From NCBI RefSeq assembly GCF_001509405.1, contig NZ_CP011502.1:1488001-1552000 (forward strand): a stretch of 64,000 bases of DNA, in the 5' to 3' direction. Under the pieces are notes generated by a model. The model had not been told where the DNA came from. It did not search any database and saw only the letters and a list, made by a program, of their open reading frames with translations. The stretch is from Aeromicrobium erythreum. GTDB lineage: Bacteria > Actinomycetota > Actinomycetes > Propionibacteriales > Nocardioidaceae. The position numbers and the translations under genes were made by a program. Shown here piece after piece: positions 56,622-64,000 of the stretch; the stretch's first letter is position 1, and each line of letters starts with the position of its first letter.

Positions 56622-56638
56622 TACTACGCGATGTAGGA
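56622..56638. promoter_or_regulatory. BlaI-type box 1
   Basis: TACTACG, three bases, TGTAGGA. An imperfect copy of box 3. It overlaps the TAGATT -10 box of the repressor gene. Confidence 0.7.
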
Positions 56639-56666
56639 GTTTGGCTTGCCGGGACGACGCCGCGAG

Positions 56667-56702
56667 TCCTACGCTCGGTAGTAGTTACTACGAGACGTAG
56701 TA
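56667..56702. promoter_or_regulatory. BlaI-type boxes 2 and 3 before cydA
   Basis: Box 2 at 56667-56683 is TCCTACG, three bases, GGTAGTA. Box 3 at 56686-56702 is a perfect TACTACG, three bases, CGTAGTA. The pair ends 22 bases before the cydA ATG. Confidence 0.75.
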
Positions 56703-56724
56703 GTTCACGCAGCGGAGGCGTCGC

Positions 56725-58152
56725 ATGGAAGCGCTCGACATCGCCCGGTGGCAGTTCGGCATCACGACCGTCTACCACTTCTTCTTCGTCCCGGTCACGA
56801 TCGGGCTGGTCTTCCTCGTCGCCATGCTGCAGACCGCGTGGCACCGCACGGGGAACGAGAAGTACCTCCGGCTCACGCGCTTCTACGGCAAGCTCTTCCT
56901 GATCAACTTCGCGCTCGGCATCGCGACGGGCATCGTCCAGGAGTTCCAGTTCGGCATGAACTGGAGCGACTACTCGCGGTTCGTCGGCGACGTCTTCGGG
57001 GCGCCGCTGGCCATCGAGGGCCTGCTGGCGTTCTTCCTGGAGTCGACCTTCCTCGGTCTCTGGATCTTCGGCTGGGACCGGCTCAAGCCGGCCGTCCACC
57101 TGGCGTGCATCTGGCTCGCGGCGATCGGCACCGTGCTCTCGGCCTACTTCATCCTGGCCGCCAACTCGTTCATGCAGAACCCGGTGGGCTACCGCATGGA
57201 CGAGGAGTCCGGCCGGGCCGAGCTCACGGACTTCTGGGCGGTCATGACCAACAAGGTCGTGCTCGTCACCTTCCCGCACACGATCTTCGCGTGCTTCATG
57301 GTCGGCGGTGCCGTGGTCGCCGGCGTCGGGCTCTGGCAGATGCTGCGCGGTCCACGTCGCGAGGACGAGGAGGAGCGCGAGGCCTTCCGGACCGCCGTGC
57401 GCCTCGGCGCCGTCGTGCTGCTCGTCGCCGGCGCCGGCACGATGGTCTCCGGCGACTTCCAGGGCAAGGTCATGACCGAGGTGCAGCCGATGAAGATGGC
57501 GGCGGCCGAGGGGCTGTACGAGGACGAGGCCCCCGCGTCGTTCTCCCTGCTGACCGTCGGCACCCTCGACGGCAGCGAGCCGCTGTTCGAGGTCAAGATC
57601 CCGCGGCTCCTGTCGTTCCTGGGCACCGGCACCTGGGACGGCGAGGTCCGCGGCATCGACTCCCTCCAGGAGGAGTACGAGCAGCGGTTCGGACCCGGCG
57701 ACTACGCGCCGAACATCCCGGTGACCTACTGGACGTTCCGCGCGATGATCACCGCAGGCGGACTCGCCATGGTCGGTGGCGCCTGGCTGCTCTGGGCCAC
57801 GCGACGACGGCGCCTGCCGTCGCTCGCGACGTGGGAGGGGCGCTGGCTGTTGCGCACCGCCGTCGTCCTGCCGTTCCTGCCGCTCGCGGCGAGCTCGTTC
57901 GGGTGGATCTTCACCGAGATGGGCCGCCAGCCCTGGGTCGTGTTCGGGCTCATGGAGACCTCGGCCGGGGTGTCGCCGGGTGTCAGCGCGGGGGAGGCCC
58001 TGACGACGCTCGTCGGCTTCACCGCGCTGTACGCGGCGCTCGCCGTCGTCGAGTTCCGCCTCCTGCTCACCTACATCCGCAAGGGCCTGCCCGACGCCGA
58101 CCCGCCCGAGCTCGTCGACGACCCGGACGCGCCGCTCGCGTTCGCCTACTGA
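56725..58152 (+). CDS. cydA: cytochrome bd oxidase subunit I
   Basis: 475 aa, with GGAGG before the ATG. It is the haem-carrying subunit of the high-affinity quinol oxidase. Haem ligands are His18 (TTVYHFFF), His185 (FPHTIFACF) and Met399 (FTEMGRQPW). The short Q-loop form is typical of actinobacteria. It leads the operon cydA-cydB-cydD-cydC. The BlaI-type boxes directly upstream suggest its regulation. Confidence 0.95.
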   Translation: MEALDIARWQFGITTVYHFFFVPVTIGLVFLVAMLQTAWHRTGNEKYLRLTRFYGKLFLINFALGIATGIVQEFQFGMNWSDYSRFVGDVFGAPLAIEGLLAFFLESTFLGLWIFGWDRLKPAVHLACIWLAAIGTVLSAYFILAANSFMQNPVGYRMDEESGRAELTDFWAVMTNKVVLVTFPHTIFACFMVGGAVVAGVGLWQMLRGPRREDEEEREAFRTAVRLGAVVLLVAGAGTMVSGDFQGKVMTEVQPMKMAAAEGLYEDEAPASFSLLTVGTLDGSEPLFEVKIPRLLSFLGTGTWDGEVRGIDSLQEEYEQRFGPGDYAPNIPVTYWTFRAMITAGGLAMVGGAWLLWATRRRRLPSLATWEGRWLLRTAVVLPFLPLAASSFGWIFTEMGRQPWVVFGLMETSAGVSPGVSAGEALTTLVGFTALYAALAVVEFRLLLTYIRKGLPDADPPELVDDPDAPLAFAY

Positions 58153-58183
58153 CCCGCCCCACCCCCTGCACCAGGAGACCGTC

Positions 58184-59200
58184 ATGGAGCTCACCACCGT
58201 CTGGTTCGTGCTCATCGCCGTGCTGTGGATCGGCTACCTCGTGCTCGAGGGGTTCGACTTCGGCGTCGGCATGCTCACCGCCGTGCTGGCCCGCGACGAG
58301 AAGGAGCGCCGCGTGCTGCTCAACACCATCGGCCCGGTGTGGGACGGCAACGAGGTGTGGCTCATCGTCGCCGGCGGGGCCACGTTCGCGGCGTTCCCGG
58401 AGTGGTACGCCACGTTGTTCAGCGGCTTCTACCTGCCGCTCTTCGTCATCCTCGTCGCCCTCATCCTGCGCATCGTCGCGCTGGAGTACCGCAGCAAGCG
58501 CCCCGCGATGGTCTGGAAGCGTCGCTGCGACGTCGGCATCCTCATCGGGTCGGTGGTGCCCGCGGTGCTGTGGGGCGTGGCGCTGGCCAACCTGGTGCGC
58601 GGCGTGCCGATCGACGCCGACAAGGAGTTCGTCGGCTCCGTCGTCGACCTGCTGAACCCGTACGCGCTGCTCGGCGGTCTCGTCACCCTCACCGTGTTCC
58701 TCGTGCACGGCGCCGTCTTCGTCGGCCTGAAGACGGTCGGCGACATCCGCGAGCGGGCGCGCGTCCTGGCACTGCGGGTGGGGGTCGTCGCGGCGGTGCT
58801 CGCCACGGTGTTCGTCGGGTGGACGGCCGGCCGCGACGGCGACGCCGTCGTCTGGGTGGCCGGTGCCGTGGCCGTGGCGTGCTTCGCCGCCGGTCTCGCG
58901 GCCGCGTCGGCCCGGCGCGAGGGCTGGGCCTTCGTCGGCACGGCGCTGTCGATCGCCGCGGTGGTGGTCATGCTCTTCACGGCGCTGTTCCCCGACGTCA
59001 TGGTCTCCTCGCTCGACCCGTCCTGGAGCCTCACGACGACGAACGCGGCGTCGACGCCGTACACGCTGACGATCATGACCTGGGTCGCGGCGGCCTTCAC
59101 GCCCCTGGTCGTCGGCTACCAGGCGTGGTCGTACTGGGTGTTCCGGCGGCGGATCGGGACGCACCACATCCCTGACGACGTCCTCGCGCCGACCTCCTGA
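58184..59200 (+). CDS. cydB: cytochrome bd oxidase subunit II
   Basis: 338 aa. Membrane subunit with nine helices. GFDFGVGMLTAVLARDEKERR and TIGPVWDGNEVWLIVAGGATFAAFPEWYATLFSGFYL are the family signatures. It follows cydA by 31 bases. Confidence 0.95.
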   Translation: MELTTVWFVLIAVLWIGYLVLEGFDFGVGMLTAVLARDEKERRVLLNTIGPVWDGNEVWLIVAGGATFAAFPEWYATLFSGFYLPLFVILVALILRIVALEYRSKRPAMVWKRRCDVGILIGSVVPAVLWGVALANLVRGVPIDADKEFVGSVVDLLNPYALLGGLVTLTVFLVHGAVFVGLKTVGDIRERARVLALRVGVVAAVLATVFVGWTAGRDGDAVVWVAGAVAVACFAAGLAAASARREGWAFVGTALSIAAVVVMLFTALFPDVMVSSLDPSWSLTTTNAASTPYTLTIMTWVAAAFTPLVVGYQAWSYWVFRRRIGTHHIPDDVLAPTS

Positions 59201-59209
59201 GCCGCGCGG

Positions 59210-60871
59210 ATGAGACCCCTCGACCCCCGGCTGCTGCGCCGGTCCCGACCCGTGCGGCGCTTCCTCGTCGCCACCGTGCTGCTCGGCCTGGTGGCTGCGG
59301 TCGCCGTCGTCGGTCAGGCCTGGCTGCTCTCGGCCACCGTCGTCGCCCTCGTCGACGGCGTCGCGCCGACCTCCGTCGCCGCGACCACCGCGGCACTCGC
59401 GGGCGTCGTGGCGGCGCGCGGCGTGCTCGCGTGGGCGCAGGCGACCACGGGCACCCGAGCCGCGGCGGCGGTCAAGGCCGGGCTGCGCCACGACCTCGTC
59501 GACGCCGTGCTCGACCAGCGCCGCACCGGCCCCGCGCCGTCGAGCGCACGCGTCGCCACGCTGCTCGACACGGGTCTCGACGCCCTCGACGGCTACGTGG
59601 CCCGCTTCCTGCCGCAGGTGGTGCTGACCGCGCTGGTGCCGGGCGCCGTGGTCCTCACGCTGCTCGCCGTCGACCCGCTGTCGGCGCTGATCGTCGTGCT
59701 CACGCTGCCGCTCGTGGTGACCTTCCTCGTCCTCGTCGGCATGGTGACGCGCGACCGCCTCGACGGCCGCTGGGCCGAGCTGCAGCGGCTCGGCCGCCAC
59801 TTCTCCGACGTGCTCGCCGGGCTGACCGTGCTGACGGGCTTCGGGCGCGACTCCGGCCGCGGCCTCCGCGAGGTGGGGGAGCGGCACCGTCGCGCCACCA
59901 TGGCCTCGCTGCGCACCGCGTTCCTGTCCTCGTTCGTGCTCGAGCTCTTCTCGACGCTGTCCGTCGCGCTCGTGGCGGTGGCGGCCGGTCTGCGGCTCGT
60001 GACCGGCGACCTCGACCTCGCGACCGGGCTGCTCGTCATCGTGCTCGCGCCGGAGGCGTACCTCCCGCTGCGTCGGCTCGGCACGCTCTTCCACGACAGC
60101 ACCCAGGGCCTGGCGGCGGCCGACGAGGCCCTCACGCTCCTCGACGGCGAACGGCGGACCGGCCACCTGGTGGTCGAGGGTCCCGCGCCGGTCGAGGTGC
60201 GCGACCTGGTCGTCGTCCACCCAGGTCGCGAGCGGCCCGCCCTCGCGCTGCCAGGACTGACGCTGCAGCCGGGGGAGTTCGTCGCCGTGACGGGACCGTC
60301 CGGTGCCGGCAAGTCGACGCTGCTCGCCGTGCTGCTCGGCTTCGCGCTGCCCACGAGCGGCTCCGTGCGGGTCGGCGGCGTGCCCGTGGTCGAGCTCGAC
60401 CCGGACGCGTGGCGGCGGCAGGTGGCCTGGGTCCCGCAGGACCCGCACCTGCTGGCCGGCACCGTCGCGGACAACGTCCGGCTCGGCCACCCGGCCGCCT
60501 CGGACGAGGCTGTGCGGTCGGCGCTCGTCGACGCAGGAGCGGCCGACCTCGCTCCCCGACGCGAGGTCGGCGAGCAGGGACAGGCGCTGTCGGCGGGGGA
60601 GCGGCGTCGCGTCGCGGTCGCCCGGGCGCTCCTGCGGGTGCGCGACGGCGGAGCCTGGCTCGTGCTGATGGACGAGCCGACCGCCGGTCTCGACGCCGAG
60701 CGCGAGAGCACCGTCCTCGGGACGCTGTGCCGCCTGCAGGAGTCGGGCGACGTGACGGTGCTCGTCGTCGCCCACCGCGCCGAGACCGTGGCGGCGGCGT
60801 CGCGGGAGCTGCGCGTCGACCGCCCGGTCGAGGTGGTCCAGGCCGGGCCGGCAGGAGAGGTGACCCCGTGA
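59210..60871 (+). CDS. cydD: CydD-type ABC exporter subunit
   Basis: 553 aa. Six membrane helices (1-310) and an ATPase domain with Walker A GPSGAGKST at about 361. The signature is LSAGERRRVAVARAL, with Ala for the second Gly. Walker B is LVLMDEPTAG. CydDC exports reduced glutathione or cysteine and is needed for cytochrome bd assembly. ATG to GTGA overlap with cydC. Confidence 0.92.
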   Translation: MRPLDPRLLRRSRPVRRFLVATVLLGLVAAVAVVGQAWLLSATVVALVDGVAPTSVAATTAALAGVVAARGVLAWAQATTGTRAAAAVKAGLRHDLVDAVLDQRRTGPAPSSARVATLLDTGLDALDGYVARFLPQVVLTALVPGAVVLTLLAVDPLSALIVVLTLPLVVTFLVLVGMVTRDRLDGRWAELQRLGRHFSDVLAGLTVLTGFGRDSGRGLREVGERHRRATMASLRTAFLSSFVLELFSTLSVALVAVAAGLRLVTGDLDLATGLLVIVLAPEAYLPLRRLGTLFHDSTQGLAAADEALTLLDGERRTGHLVVEGPAPVEVRDLVVVHPGRERPALALPGLTLQPGEFVAVTGPSGAGKSTLLAVLLGFALPTSGSVRVGGVPVVELDPDAWRRQVAWVPQDPHLLAGTVADNVRLGHPAASDEAVRSALVDAGAADLAPRREVGEQGQALSAGERRRVAVARALLRVRDGGAWLVLMDEPTAGLDAERESTVLGTLCRLQESGDVTVLVVAHRAETVAAASRELRVDRPVEVVQAGPAGEVTP

Positions 60872-62490
60872 GCCGCCGGTCGCGCCTGCTGGCATCGTCG
60901 CGCACCCGGCTCGCCGCGGGTGGCGCGCTCGGCGTGCTCGCGCAGCTGAGCTCGCTCGGGCTGCTGCTGACGTCGGGCTGGCTGGTCGTGCGCGCGGCGG
61001 AGCAGCCACCGGTGCTCTACCTCATCGTCGCCGTCACCTCGGTGCGGATGTTCGGGGTCGCGCGCGCCGCGCTGCGCTACGCCGAGCGGCTGCTGACCCA
61101 CGACGCTGCCCTCGCCCGCGGGATCGACCACCGCGTGCGGTCCTACGAGGGACTCGCCCGCGTGATGCCCGCAGCCGGCGCGACGCGTCGCGGCGACGTC
61201 GTCCGCACCGTCGTCGCCGACGTCGAGGCGCTGCAGGACGGTCTGCTCCGCCTGCGGCTGCCGTGGGCCTCGGCCCTCGTCACGTGCGCGGTCACGGTAG
61301 CCGTCGTCGCGCTGGTCCTGCCGGCGGCGGGCGTGGCGCTCGCCGCCTTCGCCGCGACGGCCCTGCTGGCGGCGCGCGTGCTCGTCCCGAGGCTCGCGGG
61401 TGCCGAGGGCAGCGCACCGACGGCGCTCTCGCCCGACGTGACCGAGCTCGTGCTGGCGGCACCCGACCTCGTCGCCTACGGGTCCGCGCGAGGCCGTGAC
61501 GTCCGGGCGCACGCCGCCGTCGACGCGCTCGCCCGTCAGGACCGGCGACGAGCCTGGGCCGGAGGTCTCGGCTCGCTCGTGGTGCTCGTCTCCTGCGCGG
61601 CCTGCGTGCTCGCGACCGCGCTGCTCACGGCCGACGCAGGCCTCACCGGTCCGCTCGTCGGCGTGCTGCTCCTCGCGCCGGTCGGGCTGGTCGACGTGCT
61701 GGACGCCGTGGCGGAGGCCGAGCGGCTGCGACCGCGCGTGCAGGCCGCGCGCCGCAGGCTCGTCGCGCTCGAGGGGGGCAGCGACCCGATGCCGGCCCCC
61801 CTCGACGGTACGCGCCGGCCCGACGGCTTCGCCCTGGACCTGCAGGACGTCACGCTCGGCTGGGACGCCGACCTCGTCGAGCACCTCAACGTGCACGTGC
61901 CCGAGGGCGCGCGGGTGGTCGTCACCGGCCCCAGCGGGTCGGGCAAGAGCACGCTCGCGGCCACGCTGTCCCGGTTGGTCGCGGCCCGGAGCGGCACGGT
62001 GCGGCTGGGCGGCGTCGACCTGCTCGACCTCGACCGCGAGCAGGTGCGCGCCGTGGTCGGCTGGATGCAGCAGGACACCGTGCTGTTCGACACCACGGTG
62101 CGCGAGAACCTGCGCGTCGCCGACCCCCGCGCCGACGACGCCACGCTGTGGCGCGCGCTCGGCCGCGTCCGGCTCGCCGACACGGTCGCCTCGTGGCCCG
62201 ACGGGCTCGACACCGTGCTCGGCGAGGACGGGTCGCGCGTCTCCGGCGGGGAGCGGCAGCGGCTCGGTCTCGCCCGCATGCTGCTGGCGGGACACCGCGT
62301 CCTCGTGCTGGACGAGCCGACCGAGCACCTCGACGGCGAGACCGCCCGCGCCCTGCTCGACGACGTCGACGCCCTGGCGCCCGAGCACACCGTCGTCGTC
62401 GTGTCGCACGCCCCGGAGGTCGTCGCGCGGTACCCGCAGCGGGTCGACCTGCGGCCGTCGCCGGTCCGACGTCCTAGGGTGGTCCGGTGA
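60868..62490 (+). CDS. cydC: CydC-type ABC exporter subunit
   Basis: 540 aa from the GTG overlapping the cydD stop. It has the membrane domain and an ATPase with Walker A GPSGSGKST at about 355, the signature VSGGERQRLGLARML and Walker B VLVLDEPTEHLDG. It partners CydD. Its own stop overlaps the ftsY start (GTGA). Confidence 0.92.
   Translation: MSRRSRLLASSRTRLAAGGALGVLAQLSSLGLLLTSGWLVVRAAEQPPVLYLIVAVTSVRMFGVARAALRYAERLLTHDAALARGIDHRVRSYEGLARVMPAAGATRRGDVVRTVVADVEALQDGLLRLRLPWASALVTCAVTVAVVALVLPAAGVALAAFAATALLAARVLVPRLAGAEGSAPTALSPDVTELVLAAPDLVAYGSARGRDVRAHAAVDALARQDRRRAWAGGLGSLVVLVSCAACVLATALLTADAGLTGPLVGVLLLAPVGLVDVLDAVAEAERLRPRVQAARRRLVALEGGSDPMPAPLDGTRRPDGFALDLQDVTLGWDADLVEHLNVHVPEGARVVVTGPSGSGKSTLAATLSRLVAARSGTVRLGGVDLLDLDREQVRAVVGWMQQDTVLFDTTVRENLRVADPRADDATLWRALGRVRLADTVASWPDGLDTVLGEDGSRVSGGERQRLGLARMLLAGHRVLVLDEPTEHLDGETARALLDDVDALAPEHTVVVVSHAPEVVARYPQRVDLRPSPVRRPRVVR
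62475..62480 (+). promoter_or_regulatory. -10 box of ftsY inside cydC
   Basis: TAGGGT, six bases before the ftsY GTG, lies within the last codons of cydC. ftsY can be made from its own leaderless mRNA as well as by coupling to cydC. Confidence 0.55.
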
Positions 62491-63668
62491 CCAACACCGA
62501 GCTGCTCGTCGCCCTCATCGCCGTCGCCGTCGTCGTCCTCGGCGGCGGCGCCGCCCTCCTCGTGCGCCGTGGTCGGGGCGAGCTGCCGCCCCCGCGCGAC
62601 CTCGACGCGATCACCGAGGAGTACATCGAGCACCCGGAGCACCCGGAGCCCCACCTCCCGTCGGAGGACGAGGAACCGCCGTTCGAGGAGGTCCCGGCCG
62701 ACGAGAAGGACCAGCCGACCGCCCCGACGACCACCGTCGAGCGGCCGGAGCCGGCGCAGGGCCGCCTGGTGCGCCTGCGCGCGAGGCTGGCCCGCTCCAA
62801 CTCCTCGCTCGGTCGCGGCCTCCTCGCGGTGCTCGGCCGGGCCGACCTCGACGACGCCGCCTGGGAGGAGCTCGAGGACACGCTCCTTGCCGCCGACGTG
62901 GGTGTCGGTCCGACGACCGAGCTCGTCGACCGGCTCCGCACGCGGGTGCGCGTCGAGGGCATCACCGACCCCGAGGCCGCGCGCCGGGCGTTGCGCGAGG
63001 AGCTCGTCGCGCTCGTCGACCCGACCCTCGACCGCTCGCTCGCGCTGCAGGGCCCTGAGGGCACGCCCGGCGTCGTGCTCGTCGTGGGCGTCAACGGCAC
63101 CGGCAAGACCACGACGGTCGGCCGGCTCGCCCGCGTGCTCGTCGCCGAGGACCGCACCGTCGTGCTCGGCGCGGCCGACACGTTCCGCGCCGCCGCGGCC
63201 GACCAGCTCAGCACGTGGGGCCAGCGCGTCGGGGTCGACGTCGTGCGCGGTCCCGAGGGCGGCGACCCCGCCAGCGTCGGCTTCGACACCGTCAAGCAGG
63301 GCCTCGAGACCGGTGCCGACGTCGTCGTCATCGACACGGCCGGTCGCCTGCACACGAAGGCGGGCCTGATGGACGAGCTGGGCAAGGTCAAGCGCGTGGC
63401 CGAGAAGCAGGCACCCGTCACCGAGGTGCTGCTCGTCATCGACGCGACCACCGGCCAGAACGGCCTGCGCCAGGCCCAGGTGTTCGGCGAGGTGGTCAAG
63501 GTCACCGGCGTGGTGCTCACCAAGCTCGACGGCACGGCCAAGGGCGGCATCGTCGTCGCCGTCCAGCGCGAGCTCGGCGTCCCGGTCAAGTACGTCGGTC
63601 TCGGCGAGGGGGCCGACGACCTCGCGCCGTTCGACGCCGAGGAGTTCGTCGACGCGCTGCTGGCGTGA
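62487..63668 (+). CDS. ftsY: signal recognition particle receptor
   Basis: 393 aa, GTG start. It brings ribosome-SRP complexes to the membrane. An N-terminal helix (LLVALIAVAVVVLGGGAALLV, 4-24) anchors it, followed by an acidic A domain (about 40-95) with repeats of Glu and Pro. The NG domain has GVNGTGKTTTVGRLA at about 201, DTAGRLHTK at about 283 and TKLDGTAKGG at about 344. An ATG-free start is set by the TAGGGT -10 box. Confidence 0.95.
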   Translation: MTNTELLVALIAVAVVVLGGGAALLVRRGRGELPPPRDLDAITEEYIEHPEHPEPHLPSEDEEPPFEEVPADEKDQPTAPTTTVERPEPAQGRLVRLRARLARSNSSLGRGLLAVLGRADLDDAAWEELEDTLLAADVGVGPTTELVDRLRTRVRVEGITDPEAARRALREELVALVDPTLDRSLALQGPEGTPGVVLVVGVNGTGKTTTVGRLARVLVAEDRTVVLGAADTFRAAAADQLSTWGQRVGVDVVRGPEGGDPASVGFDTVKQGLETGADVVVIDTAGRLHTKAGLMDELGKVKRVAEKQAPVTEVLLVIDATTGQNGLRQAQVFGEVVKVTGVVLTKLDGTAKGGIVVAVQRELGVPVKYVGLGEGADDLAPFDAEEFVDALLA

Positions 63669-63672
63669 GGAC

Positions 63673-63719
63673 GTAACACGCCCGTAACGCAGGAGCCGAA
63701 CTCGTGACCTGAGCGAAAC
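63673..63719 (+). promoter_or_regulatory. GlnR-type operator upstream of amtB
   Basis: GTAAC, six bases, GTAAC at 63673-63688, and GTGAC, six bases, GAAAC at 63704-63719. The second pair matches the GlnR pattern exactly; the first has GTAAC for GAAAC. The pairs are 15 bases apart rather than the usual six. GlnR activates ammonium uptake when nitrogen is low. Confidence 0.65.
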
Positions 63720-63811
63720 GCGACGCTGCCGCAGAGGTAATCCCCGACGTCCATCGTGTGACGTGGCGCTGCCGGGAGGCGCGCCGTCCCATCACGTCTC
63801 ACGGAGGTTCC

Positions 63812-64000
63812 ATGGATACCGGCGACACCGCCTGGGTCTTGGCCAGCGCCGCACTGGTGCTGCTCATGACGCCCGGGCTCGCGTTCTTCTACGGGGGCAT
63901 GACGCGCGCGAAGAGCGTGCTCAACATGATGATGATGAGCTTCGCCGCGCTGGCCATCGTGCCGGTGCTGTGGGTGCTCTACGGCTACTCGTTCGCGTTC
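63812..64000 (+). CDS. amtB: ammonium transporter, N-terminal part
   Basis: 63 codons, cut by the window edge. GGAGG lies before the [34 protein letters not shown] is the Amt/Mep signature at the first two helices. The gene probably continues with a glnK beyond the edge. Confidence 0.93.
   Translation, partial: MDTGDTAWVLASAALVLLMTPGLAFFYGGMTRAKSVLNMMMMSFAALAIVPVLWVLYGYSFAF

Overview
The window is one continuous piece of a very GC-rich chromosome. Most third codon positions are G or C, many genes start with GTG, and genes often overlap by four bases (ATGA or GTGA). Many starts have no ribosome binding site but have a TANNNT-type -10 box 6-8 bases upstream, which points to leaderless mRNAs. 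Together with the gene content (ilvD, ilvBNC with an attenuator, leuB-ilvE, cimA, smc, cydABDC, ftsY, amtB with a GlnR-type box), this indicates an actinobacterium, most likely of the Nocardioides/Aeromicrobium type (inference). I saw no rRNA, tRNA, CRISPR array, phage or transposase gene.

Layout. 1-4.0 kb: end of an unidentified gene, an alpha/beta hydrolase, an ATP-grasp enzyme, and two SatD-like genes flanking a Pycsar-effector-like membrane protein. 4.0-11.7 kb: branched-chain amino acid synthesis (ilvD, then ilvB-ilvN-ilvC behind a leader-peptide attenuator), an unusual zinc-motif SDR protein, a nested palindromic repeat island, and a 28-bp tandem repeat with a terminator after ilvC. 11.7-14.7 kb: a TPP-riboswitch-headed thiM-thiE-thiD-tenA operon. 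14.7-17.5 kb: a MocR/YczR regulator divergent from a YczE-type membrane protein, and a methyltransferase. 17.6-20.3 kb: a second branched-chain leader peptide, a small ORF, leuB and ilvE.

20.3-35.4 kb looks like accessory DNA between ilvE and cimA. It holds an acyltransferase and hydrolase, an ImmA/IrrE-type peptidase with a seven-helix partner, an XRE regulator with an oxidoreductase, and a tightly coupled nine-gene C7-cyclitol-like biosynthetic cluster. The cluster has a sedoheptulose-7-phosphate cyclase, an SDR (frameshifted here), a HAD phosphatase, a ROK kinase, a medium-chain dehydrogenase, a TIM-barrel isomerase, a single-ORF fusion of membrane acyltransferase and zinc dehydrogenase, a small hydrolase and an MFS exporter. 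This is the strongest candidate for an undescribed system in the window.

35.5-64 kb is mostly housekeeping: aspA, cimA, a GNAT enzyme, the zinc-uptake operon znuA-znuC-znuB-zur with a glycosylase-annotated gene and Zur boxes, glyS, a lipoprotein, dusB, two PH-domain membrane proteins, smc, a thioesterase, a DUF4241 protein, an M56 peptidase and BlaI repressor pair facing cydABDC across shared palindromic operators, ftsY, and the start of amtB. The ilv, leu, ilvE and cimA genes together supply the isoleucine, valine and leucine routes, with two separate leader-peptide attenuators.
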